Shown here piece by piece: positions 7,312 to 14,666 of a DNA stretch of 64,000 bases. The position numbers and the translations under genes are program-made. The DNA comes from VRUE01 sp035318745. Lineage in GTDB: Bacteria; Actinomycetota; Thermoleophilia; Solirubrobacterales; 70-9. The notes under the pieces are model-generated. The model saw only the letters and a list, made by a program, of their open reading frames with translations, ran no database searches and was not told the origin of the DNA. Position 1 is the stretch's first letter, and each line of letters opens with the position of its first letter. The stretch is taken from assembly GCA_035318745.1 (NCBI GenBank), contig DATHEA010000027.1, forward strand, positions 60,866 through 124,865, read 5' to 3'.

Positions 7312-8502
7312 TCAGTCAGAGGCGCGACGGACTATGTAAAGCGGGGTCGCCACGGGAAAGCCCTTGAGGTTGACTTCGCCGATCGCCTCGCAGGTCAGGC
7401 CGCGTTCCTCGAGCGAGCCGGTTACGCGGTCGGTGACCAGGACCTCGCCCGCCTGGGCACGATCGACGACACGATGGACGAGGTTGACGTGAGTGCCGAA
7501 GTAGTCGCCATCGCGGTAGAACGCATTCGCATAGTGGATCCCGACCCGCGGCCGCGGCCGCTCCGGGAAACGGTCGAGCAAGCCGACTGCCCACTCGGTC
7601 AGCGAGGCCGGATCGGGTGAGACGACCATCACCTCGTCGCCGATCGTCTTCACGATCGTCGCCTCGGGTGGCAGCGTCGCCTCGACCGTTTCGACGAAGT
7701 TCTCGACTACGTCGAGTGCCTCCAAGTCGCCTTCCTCCTCGGTATAGCGGGTGAAGCCCGTGAGGTCGATGAAGCAGAGGGTGACCGGGACCTGGCCGAG
7801 ATGGGAGGCGGCCTCGTCGAGATCCGACTCCATGTGGCCGACCACGTCCTGTTCGGTGAAGTAGCGCAGGTAGCGGGTGTGGAGATAGTCGGTCAGCGGC
7901 GCCGCCAGGGGCAGGATGTCAGCCGCCAGCTCGCCCATCTCCTCGGCGATCTCGAGCTCGGGCAGCGCGTCACGGATCAACGGCTCGTGCACGTAGAGGT
8001 GGAAAAGGCGCACCTCGGCGTCGGCGATCCGCCGCATCGACTGAACGTAGACGCGGACCAGTTGCAGGAAGGCGACGAGCGGGAAGCCGGCGGCCAGAAC
8101 CCGGGCGCAGTGACGCAGCGCTTTGACGTCCTCCGGGCTGAGCAGTCGCTCCTGGCCCAGCGGCGTGCCGAGGATGGCGAGTATGCGCTCGATCAGCTCC
8201 GGCTCGAGACCGGTCTCGGCCGCCACGCTCTCCACCGTGACCTGCTCCTCGGCGCTGGGGAAGAGATCCTCGACGAAGCCGAAGGCGAGCCGGCCCTCTC
8301 GACCGGCGCGCTTCAGTTCCTCCAGCGAGTGGCCACGCTCCCGCAATCGCGCCACGACCCGCGCCTGCGCGGCGGCGGCGGCGGTCCAGCGGCCACGCCG
8401 TACCGGCACGACCTTCTCTTCTGCCCAGCGCTTCAGCGTGCTCGCCGACACGCCCGACCGCCGCGAGGCCTCGCTCATCGAAATACGTTCGTCGGCAGCC
8501 AT
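7312..8502 (-). CDS. MerR-type DNA-binding / class III nucleotide cyclase fusion
   Basis: A 396-residue two-part protein. Residues 1-65 form a MerR-like winged helix (SEASRRSGVSASTLKRWAEE, then the wing VVPVRRGRWT). Residues about 80-220 are a helical segment like the regulatory domain of actinobacterial adenylate cyclases. Residues about 235-390 are a class III cyclase domain: FIDLTGFTRYTEEEGD with metal ligand Asp246, IVKTIGDEVMVVS with Lys285 and the second metal ligand Asp289, and FGTHVNLVHRVVDRA with transition-state Asn340 and Arg344. All key residues are present, so it should be active, making cAMP or cGMP. It lies 13 bases after the PII gene and upstream of tilS. Direct DNA binding is inferred from the fold, not shown. 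Confidence 0.87.
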   Translation of the reverse strand: MAADERISMSEASRRSGVSASTLKRWAEEKVVPVRRGRWTAAAAAQARVVARLRERGHSLEELKRAGREGRLAFGFVEDLFPSAEEQVTVESVAAETGLEPELIERILAILGTPLGQERLLSPEDVKALRHCARVLAAGFPLVAFLQLVRVYVQSMRRIADAEVRLFHLYVHEPLIRDALPELEIAEEMGELAADILPLAAPLTDYLHTRYLRYFTEQDVVGHMESDLDEAASHLGQVPVTLCFIDLTGFTRYTEEEGDLEALDVVENFVETVEATLPPEATIVKTIGDEVMVVSPDPASLTEWAVGLLDRFPERPRPRVGIHYANAFYRDGDYFGTHVNLVHRVVDRAQAGEVLVTDRVTGSLEERGLTCEAIGEVNLKGFPVATPLYIVRRASD

Positions 8503-8515
8503 CGAAAAGCCGAGG

Positions 8516-8890
8516 CTAACCGGAAGCGGGGACCCCCTCCTCGGAGTGCGCCTGGAGCACCGCCTCGCCGTCCTCGCCCGTGCGGATGCGGATCGCCTCC
8601 TCCACCGGCAGGACGAAGATCTTGCCGTCGCCGACCTCGCCGGTGCGGGCGTGCTTGAGGATCGTCTCGATGACGAGAGATTTGTCCTTGTCCTCGACCA
8701 CGACCTCCAGCTTCAGCTTTGGCCGGACGCTGACGGTAAGAGCCGAGCCGCGATATCGCTCGACCACGCCCTTCTGGCGACCCGAGCCCTTGACCTCGCC
8801 GATCGAGAGGGACGGGAACCCCTTGTCGAGCAGCTCGGCCCTGATCGGCTCGAACGCCTCATGGCGAATGAATGCTTCTACCTTTTTCAT
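8516..8890 (-). CDS. Nitrogen regulatory PII protein lacking Tyr51
   Basis: A 124-residue PII (GlnB/GlnK) signal protein, which binds ATP/ADP and 2-oxoglutarate and controls nitrogen proteins such as Amt. The ATG at 8890 gives MKKVEAFIRHEAFEPIRAEL, a typical start. The T-loop is GRQKGVVERYRGSALTVSV (38-56) and the C-terminal signature is GEVGDGKIFVLPVEEAIRIRTGE. Position 51, the Tyr modified by GlnD in proteobacteria and actinobacteria, is Leu here; Tyr46 and Ser49 remain. It is therefore unlikely to be uridylylated or adenylylated in the usual way. The C-terminal tail is slightly extended. Gene order here is PII, cyclase, tilS; the Amt gene is elsewhere (16514). Confidence 0.93.
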   Translation of the reverse strand: MKKVEAFIRHEAFEPIRAELLDKGFPSLSIGEVKGSGRQKGVVERYRGSALTVSVRPKLKLEVVVEDKDKSLVIETILKHARTGEVGDGKIFVLPVEEAIRIRTGEDGEAVLQAHSEEGVPASG

Positions 8891-9032
8891 GCGATCAGGA
8901 TTTCGGCTCGACTCCGTCGCGGTCGGCTTGGACGACGGCATCAACTTAAGAGGAGCCGCACGGCCTGTGTTTAGACGGTTGGCGAAAATCCCAGGCGCGG
9001 CTCTCTCATCAGTGGAAGGATGCGCCAAACCG

Positions 9033-9719
9033 ATGCTCGCCCGCCTGCGCCCCACCGCCCCGATGGCCCCGGCCGCGATCCTCGTCGGCGACCCCGGCCG
9101 GGCGCTGCTGCTGGCGCAGGAGCTGCTGGAGAAACCGAAGATGAGCAACCACGCGCGCGGCCTCTGGGGCTACACCGGGCGCACCGGGGCCGGCGAGGAG
9201 CTGACGATCCAGGCCACCGGGATGGGTGGGCCAAGTGCCGCGCTCGTGCTGACCGACCTGGCCAAGCTCGGCGTCAAGCGGGTGGTGCGGGTCGGCACCT
9301 GCGCCGCCTTCGGCGCCGAGGCGCGACCGGGCGAGCTGCTGCTGATCGAGGCTGCCCGCGCCACCGCCGGCAGCGCCGCCTCGTTCGGGCTCGCCGCCGG
9401 CGACACGGTCTCGCCGGACCAGCCTTTGAGCGAGCGGCTGCGGGTCGAGCTGAGGACAGAAGCGCGTGCAGCGACTGTTGCCAGCCTCGACACGATGCCA
9501 GTCGACATAGCCGAGGCGGTTGGGGCCGCGGCCTCAGACATGCAGACGCTCGCCGTGCTCGCTCGCGCCGGTGCGCTGGAAATCGCCGCCGCCGCGGTCT
9601 TAGTCGTAGCCGAAGCCGAGGGACACGAGCGACTCGACGACGCGAGGATGGATCTGGCTGCTATCCGGGCGGGAAAAGCTGCCGCGAAGGCTCTATCTAA
9701 CCCTAAAGTCGAAGGTTAG
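9033..9719 (+). CDS. Nucleoside phosphorylase (PNP/UDP family)
   Basis: A 228-residue member of the trimeric/hexameric PNP_UDP_1 family, which splits nucleosides with phosphate to base and ribose-1-phosphate. Seen: AAILVGDPGRALLLAQELL (phosphate-binding GDPxR), SNHARGLWGYTG, TGMGGPSAALVLTDLAKLGVKRVVRVGTC (the GMGxPS and RxGTC motifs) and a C-terminal SDMQTLAVLARA in place of the classic VEMExA, so the ribose site is altered. Uridine or purine preference cannot be decided. The ATG at 9033 is chosen; an in-frame GTG at 9012 is possible. It ends 2 bases from the convergent coiled-coil gene. Confidence 0.8.
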   Translation: MLARLRPTAPMAPAAILVGDPGRALLLAQELLEKPKMSNHARGLWGYTGRTGAGEELTIQATGMGGPSAALVLTDLAKLGVKRVVRVGTCAAFGAEARPGELLLIEAARATAGSAASFGLAAGDTVSPDQPLSERLRVELRTEARAATVASLDTMPVDIAEAVGAAASDMQTLAVLARAGALEIAAAAVLVVAEAEGHERLDDARMDLAAIRAGKAAAKALSNPKVEG

Positions 9720-9721
9720 AG

Positions 9722-10069
9722 TTAGGCCTCAGCTGCGGCATCGGCGCCGTCACCGCGGCGCTCAGCGGCGAGCTGGCGCCGCAGGCCGCCGATCTCCCGC
9801 GAGACGCGGTCGATCTCGTCCTCAACCTCGTCGAGCCGCTGCGAAAGCGAGCGCAAGCGCCGCTCGAGTCGCTCGACGTCACCCGCTGAGGGCAGGTTGA
9901 GGGCTGCCATCGCCGCGTGCTGTGCCTCCTGCGCCTTCTCGCGGGCGCCGAAAGCGGCGGCGACGGCGTTCTCCAGCACCTGGCTGTCGAGCAGCGCCTG
10001 CGCCAGCTCGCCGATCGCCTGCTCGCTGCGCGCCCGCAACCCGTCGTCGTACTCGTCCTCGACACTCAT
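9722..10069 (-). CDS. Small coiled-coil protein of unknown function
   Basis: A 115-residue, highly charged protein rich in Ala, Glu and Arg. Residues about 15-55 form one helix (ARSEQAIGELAQALLDSQVL then AREKAQEAQHAAMAAL). Residues about 65-105 carry clear heptads (VERLERRLRSLSQRLDEVED then IDRVSREIGGLRRQLAAE). There is no signal peptide or membrane segment. The architecture resembles phasin-like or poly-hydroxyalkanoate-associated proteins, but no signature proves this. The ATG at 10069 is preferred; an upstream start at 10111 would add an unconserved-looking leader. It diverges from the wall hydrolase gene across 253 bases, in which I recognise no known element. Confidence 0.6.
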   Translation of the reverse strand: MSVEDEYDDGLRARSEQAIGELAQALLDSQVLENAVAAAFGAREKAQEAQHAAMAALNLPSAGDVERLERRLRSLSQRLDEVEDEIDRVSREIGGLRRQLAAERRGDGADAAAEA

Positions 10070-10322
10070 CCGGGACACCTTAGAGATTCCCCCGTCCATG
10101 GGCCGAAACAAGTTGTTAACCGGCCCATCCGAAGGGCTTGAAATGCTGCCTGGCCTCAGGCATGGGCCAGCCGTTGATTAAGGGCATGTTGGGGGGCGCC
10201 GCACCGCGTTGCGCGCCTCCGTGCCAGCCAGTAGCGTGGGCGTGCTCGATGCTTGGGGAGAGGGTTGGACGCGGTAGGCACATGCTCGTGCACGCAGGGA
10301 ACAGAGGCAGAGGCGCCGACGT

Positions 10323-12584
10323 ATGAGACAAAAGCTCGCACTGATCATTGCTCTGGCCGGCTTCGCGGTCGTTACCGCGCTTGGCGTCGGCATGGCCGGT
10401 GCCGACCCATCGACCGGCCTCGGCGACAGCCAAGCGGCCAGCGGACTGACGAGCGCCCCCGCCCTGCCCTCGGCACAGCTTCCAGCCTGCGCCAACGAAG
10501 TCGACGACGACGAAGACGGCCTGACCGACCTCGAAGACCCGGATTGCGAATCCGCCTCCGACAGGACCGAGGAAGCGGAAGCTCCGGCCGAACCGACGGC
10601 GCCGGCGGCCGAAGAAGAACCGCGGGCCGGTGGCAAGGTCCAGAGCGGCGCCTCTCTCGACGCCTCGGAAGCCGGCGACGCATCGAGTGGCGGCGTCCAG
10701 CGGAACCAGAGCCTCGGCGGCGGAACGGAAAGCGGCGGAGTCACGGCACCCAGTGCGACCGCCGGCGATCAGCCCCCGGCCGAAGGTGCCGACGGAGGCT
10801 CGCAGTTCAACCAGGGCGGGGCGCCGACCAGCGCCAACCCGACGACGACCTTCGCCTCCTTCGGCCCGTCTCCGCTCGGTGTCCCGAACTTCGTCATCGA
10901 CTCGTTCGAGATCCCGCCCTTCCTGCTGCCGATCTACCAAGCCTGCGGCACCGAGTACGGCATTCCCTGGGAGGTGCTCGCCTCGATCAACAAAATCGAG
11001 ACCGCCTTCGGCACCAACATGGGCCCGTCCACCGCGGGCGCCGTCGGCTGGATGCAGTTCCTGCCCTCGAGCTGGGAAATGTACGGACTCGATGCCAATG
11101 GGGACGGCCGTAAGGATCCCTACAACCCTGTCGACGCGATCTGCGCCGCGGCCCACTACCTCAAGGTGGCAGGTGGCAGCAGCGACCTCTACCACGCGAT
11201 CTTCGCCTACAACCACGCCGACTGGTACGTGCAGGAGGTGCTGCTCTACGCACGCGCTTACGGCAAGCTGCCGACCCAGCTGGTCGGCTCGCTGACCGGG
11301 CTGACCGAGGGCGCCCACTTCCCTGTCGCAGCCGACGCCCGCTACGCCGACGACATCTCGACGCGGGCGGCGCTGAGCAAAGCGACCCCACAGGTGCGTG
11401 AGGAATACGGCAACGCCGCCGAAGTGATCTCCTCTTCGCCCACCCGGCGCGGGATCAACATCTTCGCTCACGAGGGAGCACCCGTCGTCGCCGTCAACGA
11501 TGGCGTGATCGCGAAGATGGGCAACTCGAAGAAGCTCGGCAATTACGTCGTCCTGCGCGATGCCTATGGCAACCGCTACCTCTACGCGAAGCTCGGCACG
11601 ATCGTGCGCAAGCACCGCAGCGTGGTGATGCCTACCGGCAAGGAGAAACGGGTTCCGGTCGACAGCCAGAACATCCGCCCACGGCTCTATGCGCTGCCGG
11701 GCAGGGCCAAAGGCGAGCGGACGCGGGCGAGTGAGCCCGTCGACAGCGCCGCCGCCAAGGGCGCCGACGGAACCCTCAGGGTGGGGTCGAAGGTTATAGC
11801 CGGAACCGTTCTGGCCCGGATCGGAGCAAGGGGAGACGGTGTCGATCCGCACATCAACTTCGCGATCCGGCCGGCCGGCAGGGGCGCGCCGCGAATCGAC
11901 CCGAAGCCGATCCTCGACGGCTGGAAGCTGCTGGAGGCGACGGCGATCTACCGGGCCAACGGCCGTAACCCCTTCGCCTCCGACCTCGGCGGTGCGGGCG
12001 TGCTCCTGCTCTCCAAGGAGGCGCTGGAGCGCCGCGTCCTCGCCGACGAACACCTCGAAATCTACGACTGCGGCCGCACCGACATCGCCACCGGCAAAAT
12101 CGACCGCCGGGTTCTGGCCATGCTCGAGTACCTCGTCTCCAAAGGCTTCACGTTGACGATCACGGCGCTCGAGTGCGGCCACAGCTACCTGACCGCCTCG
12201 GGCTACGTCTCCGAGCACTCGACCGGCGATGCGGTTGACATCGCGACGATCAACGGTGTGCCGGTGACCGGCAATCAGGGACCGGGCACGCTCACCGACG
12301 AGCTGATCAAAACCGTGCTGCAGTTGCAGGGGACGATGCACCCGCATCAGGTGATCTCGCTCGAGGATCTGCCCGGGGAAACCAGCTTCGCGCTCCCCGA
12401 CCACTACGACCACGTCCATGTCGGCTACCGGCCGGAAGCGGGGATCTTCGGCGAAGAGTTCGACGCGCTGCTGAAGCCGAAGCAATGGCAGCGGCTGACC
12501 CACCGCCTCGAGCGGATCGAAAACCCGAAGGTGCCGACCGGACCCTCCAAGTTCTCGCTGCCGGACAAGCGAAAGGGCGACTGA
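10323..12584 (+). CDS. Secreted cell-wall hydrolase: transglycosylase + LytM-like + M15-like domains
   Basis: A 753-residue exported protein. Parts in order: signal peptide (1-27); an acidic ANEVDDDEDGLTDLEDPDC segment (57-75) like thrombospondin type 3 calcium repeats; a long low-complexity linker to about 180; a lytic transglycosylase domain (about 200-320) with catalytic Glu226 in SINKIETAFG and AGAVGWMQFLPSSWE; a LytM/M23-like domain (about 370-520); and a C-terminal M15-like zinc peptidase domain with EHSTGDAVDIA (His632, Asp639) and DHYDHVHVGY (His697/His699). The LytM part seems inactive: the first zinc motif reads RRGINI rather than HxGxD, and YAHL has become YAKL. Expected role: cutting glycan strands and stem peptides during growth or sporulation-like remodelling. 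It is probably followed in operon by the 12602 gene. Confidence 0.85.
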   Translation: MRQKLALIIALAGFAVVTALGVGMAGADPSTGLGDSQAASGLTSAPALPSAQLPACANEVDDDEDGLTDLEDPDCESASDRTEEAEAPAEPTAPAAEEEPRAGGKVQSGASLDASEAGDASSGGVQRNQSLGGGTESGGVTAPSATAGDQPPAEGADGGSQFNQGGAPTSANPTTTFASFGPSPLGVPNFVIDSFEIPPFLLPIYQACGTEYGIPWEVLASINKIETAFGTNMGPSTAGAVGWMQFLPSSWEMYGLDANGDGRKDPYNPVDAICAAAHYLKVAGGSSDLYHAIFAYNHADWYVQEVLLYARAYGKLPTQLVGSLTGLTEGAHFPVAADARYADDISTRAALSKATPQVREEYGNAAEVISSSPTRRGINIFAHEGAPVVAVNDGVIAKMGNSKKLGNYVVLRDAYGNRYLYAKLGTIVRKHRSVVMPTGKEKRVPVDSQNIRPRLYALPGRAKGERTRASEPVDSAAAKGADGTLRVGSKVIAGTVLARIGARGDGVDPHINFAIRPAGRGAPRIDPKPILDGWKLLEATAIYRANGRNPFASDLGGAGVLLLSKEALERRVLADEHLEIYDCGRTDIATGKIDRRVLAMLEYLVSKGFTLTITALECGHSYLTASGYVSEHSTGDAVDIATINGVPVTGNQGPGTLTDELIKTVLQLQGTMHPHQVISLEDLPGETSFALPDHYDHVHVGYRPEAGIFGEEFDALLKPKQWQRLTHRLERIENPKVPTGPSKFSLPDKRKGD

Positions 12585-12601
12585 CGCAGCTCTTCGGATT
12601 C

Positions 12602-13447
12602 GTGCAGTTCGAGTTCGCCGGCACGCTCGCCGTGCCGGACGGTCGCTATCTGGCTCGCAGCGATAGCGGGCAGCAGGTGCTAGTCGTCGAAACGGGGGGT
12701 GCCCCTCCCCCGCCTCGCCGGCGGCGACGCCGGCCAAAGGACTCCGAGGCGGCGACCGACCCGGCGCCCCTCCCTTTGAGCCGGGTCACCGCGGTGCGGG
12801 CTGAGGAGCCCTTCGAGGAGACCGGCGAAGCCGACGCCTGGCTGGAGGAGGCACTTGCTTCCGAGGACTCGATCGATGCGGTGGTGGCCGAGGGATTGGC
12901 TCTACTCAACTTGGCGGTCCACGCGCACGCCGTGGCAAGCGCCGACCCGCTTGGTGTGGAACTGCGGGCGGACCGGGCGGCCACCGTGCGCATCGGCCAC
13001 GGCAGCGGCAAGGAGGTCGCATCCGGTCGCTTCTCTTCTGCCCGCGAGGTCGACGTGCGGGCCGGTGCAAGCGCGCGGCGACGGCAGGACGAAGAGCTGC
13101 GCCCCCAGGAGCGCGTCGCCGCGGTCCTGGGTGGCCGCGAACGCCTCGATGCCTGCGAGACCCTGCTGCTTCGCGCCCGTACTGACCTCGACGCCGACCG
13201 ACATCGCGAGGCCGCGCTGCAGCTCCGCATCGCCCTTGAGGCGCTCTTGGTAGAGCTGGACGGCGCACTCGCGGATCCAGATCATGAGCGCGACATGGGC
13301 GAGCTGAACGAGCGACGCAAGCAAGCAGGGGAAGCTGCGAACGCCGCGCTACAGGGCCAGCTACCCGTCGAAGACGAGCGCAACGTAGCCGAGCTAACCG
13401 AGCTCGCGGAGCGCGTCCTACGCCGCCGCCGCGTACTCAGGGGCTGA
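12602..13447 (+). CDS. Conserved-looking protein of unknown function
   Basis: A 281-residue soluble protein that I do not recognise. It begins with a beta-rich segment (VQFEFAGTLAVPDGRYL then GQQVLVVET), a Pro/Arg-rich linker (GGAPPPPRRRRRRP), then an all-helical second half with many Arg, Ala and Glu, including LDACETLLLRARTDLDADRH and REAALQLRIALEALLVEL. The GTG at 12602 is the most likely start: it lies 17 bases after the wall hydrolase stop and starts the beta segment. The longer frame upstream overlaps the hydrolase. Sharing a strand with the hydrolase suggests co-expression, nothing more. Confidence 0.65.
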   Translation: MQFEFAGTLAVPDGRYLARSDSGQQVLVVETGGAPPPPRRRRRRPKDSEAATDPAPLPLSRVTAVRAEEPFEETGEADAWLEEALASEDSIDAVVAEGLALLNLAVHAHAVASADPLGVELRADRAATVRIGHGSGKEVASGRFSSAREVDVRAGASARRRQDEELRPQERVAAVLGGRERLDACETLLLRARTDLDADRHREAALQLRIALEALLVELDGALADPDHERDMGELNERRKQAGEAANAALQGQLPVEDERNVAELTELAERVLRRRRVLRG

Positions 13448-13461
13448 CGCAGGGATACCCC

Positions 13462-14118
13462 TCAAAGCGCCAAGCGACGGCCGACGACATCGTCGAGCAG
13501 CGACTCGGCGATGTGGTGGGCTTCCTCCAACACGATTCCCTCCAGGGAGGGGATGCCGATCACCGTTAGACCGGCCGCTCGGGCGGCGGTGACGCCAGTC
13601 GGCGAGTCCTCCAGCGCAACCACGTCCGGTCCCGGCTCGACCCCGAGCCGCCGGCAGGCCTCGAGGTAGGGATCGGGCGAGGGCTTTGGCGCCGCGACTT
13701 CGTGGGCGCTGATCACGACGTCGAAGCTGTCGTCGAAGCCGACTATCTCCAGCGAGCGCTGGACGAAAGCGAGTGGCGAGTTGGAGACGAGCCCGATCGG
13801 TATGCCCCGCTGCTTCAGGGCATGCAGCAGCTCGCGTGCGCCGAGCATCGCCTCCACCCCGTGCTCGAGCTCGGCGACCACCAGCTCGTTCAGCTCCTCG
13901 ATCAAGGCAATTGCTCGCCCCGCCTCGCCCAGCCGTCGCTCGAGGATGCCGCCGGCGATCTCGGCCGAGGTGCCGACCAGCTCGCGCTTGTTCGCCGGCG
14001 TGAACTCGAGCCCACGCCGCTCGAAGAGGTCGCACTCGGCCCGCGTCCAGACGGACTCGGTATCCAGCAATAAGCCGTCGTTGTCGAAGACGACGGCAGT
14101 GGGGACGGCGGCGTTCAC
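13462..14118 (-). CDS. HAD-superfamily hydrolase (beta-phosphoglucomutase-like)
   Basis: A 218-residue HAD subfamily IA phosphatase or mutase. Motif I is VVFDNDGLLLDTESVW with the nucleophile Asp of DNDG. A four-helix cap follows. Motif II is GLVSNSP, motif III is the Lys of AAPKPSPDPYLEA, and motif IV is VALEDSPTGVTAARAAG. Substrate unknown. The frame opens further upstream through a palindromic repeat, but the GTG at 14118 (VNAAVPTAVVF) fits the family. That GTG overlaps the TGA of a 19-codon ORF that starts at the centre of palindromic copy C, so initiation may be coupled. Confidence 0.87.
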   Translation of the reverse strand: MNAAVPTAVVFDNDGLLLDTESVWTRAECDLFERRGLEFTPANKRELVGTSAEIAGGILERRLGEAGRAIALIEELNELVVAELEHGVEAMLGARELLHALKQRGIPIGLVSNSPLAFVQRSLEIVGFDDSFDVVISAHEVAAPKPSPDPYLEACRRLGVEPGPDVVALEDSPTGVTAARAAGLTVIGIPSLEGIVLEEAHHIAESLLDDVVGRRLAL

Positions 14119-14174
14119 CAGGGGATCATCGCGAAAGCGCCAATAGGCGTACGTGCCGGTGCTACGAGGTCCAT
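14115..14174 (-). other. Possible 19-codon upstream ORF coupled to the HAD gene
   Basis: It starts with the minus-strand ATG in the centre of palindromic copy C and encodes MDLVAPARTPIGAFAMIPW, ending in a TGA that overlaps the HAD gene GTG as GTGA (14115-14118). In front of its ATG the repeat offers ACGAGGT, an SD-like stretch with usual spacing. This is the arrangement of translationally coupled genes. Expression is inferred from layout alone. Confidence 0.4.
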
Positions 14175-14198
14175 ATGGACCTCGTAGCACCGGCACGT
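14151..14198. repeat. Palindromic repeat, copy C (perfect, 48 bp)
   Basis: Two perfect 24-base arms with no loop. Each arm reads ACGTGCCGGTGC, then TACGAGG, then TCCAT toward the centre, so each strand reads ACGAGGTCCATATG. It lies between the divergent HAD gene and the 14217 gene, and so could also form a hairpin or cruciform in both leaders. Confidence 0.95.
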
Positions 14199-14216
14199 CA
14201 TGGGTAGGGTTGGTGC

Positions 14217-14666
14217 GTGCCCTTCCACGTCGAGATTGCCGGAGGAATCAATCACGCCCGTGCTTTCAACCTGAGCCTGGAGGAGTTGCGGCGGGCGATC
14301 CTCGAGCCGTGGCTGACCGGCCGCTTCGTCGACCTCGGCGAACACGAGTGGGATCCGCGGGAGAGCTCGCTGCGAATTCTCGAAGGGCCCCACCTCGACA
14401 CGCCCGAGCTTTCCTTCGGTCAGGGCTGGTCGAACGCGGAGCGCTCCGCCGAGGACGTGACCCGTCGCGTGCTCGAGCACACCGACCCACCCAAGCTCCC
14501 CGACGCCTTCGTAGTCGAGGCCGAGGTGCCAGAGGCAACGGTCGCCGAGATGCTCAGCGGTCAGCAGGCACAGCCTGTCGCCTTGAACGAGGCGGAGAAG
14601 AGGCTGAACGGCCGCGACCCGGAGGTCGCGGCCGTCATCCTCGTTACCAAGGCTCCTAAACGCTGA
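14217..14666 (+). CDS. Small protein of unknown function
   Basis: A 149-residue cytoplasmic-looking protein that I do not recognise. It starts at a GTG with PFHVEIAGGINHARAFNLSL, then EELRRAILEPWLTGRFVDLG, an SLRILEGPHLDTPELSFGQGW stretch, and a C-terminal half rich in acidic residues ending in AAVILVTKAPKR. No Cys clusters, signal peptide or membrane segment. The leader contains palindromic copy C 18 bases upstream. It converges on the universal stress protein gene with an 11-base overlap of the ends. Confidence 0.6.
   Translation: MPFHVEIAGGINHARAFNLSLEELRRAILEPWLTGRFVDLGEHEWDPRESSLRILEGPHLDTPELSFGQGWSNAERSAEDVTRRVLEHTDPPKLPDAFVVEAEVPEATVAEMLSGQQAQPVALNEAEKRLNGRDPEVAAVILVTKAPKR

Noticed and set aside
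10070..10322. c-di-AMP (ydaO) riboswitch upstream of the wall hydrolase
   Set aside because: Such riboswitches often precede wall hydrolases in actinobacteria, so I looked for the conserved sequence blocks (CCGAAUCC and partners) in this 253-base region and did not see them. A covariance search would decide.
10116..12737. 873-residue open frame on the minus strand
   Set aside because: Antisense to the wall hydrolase, whose own domains are well supported; no recognisable domain in the frame.
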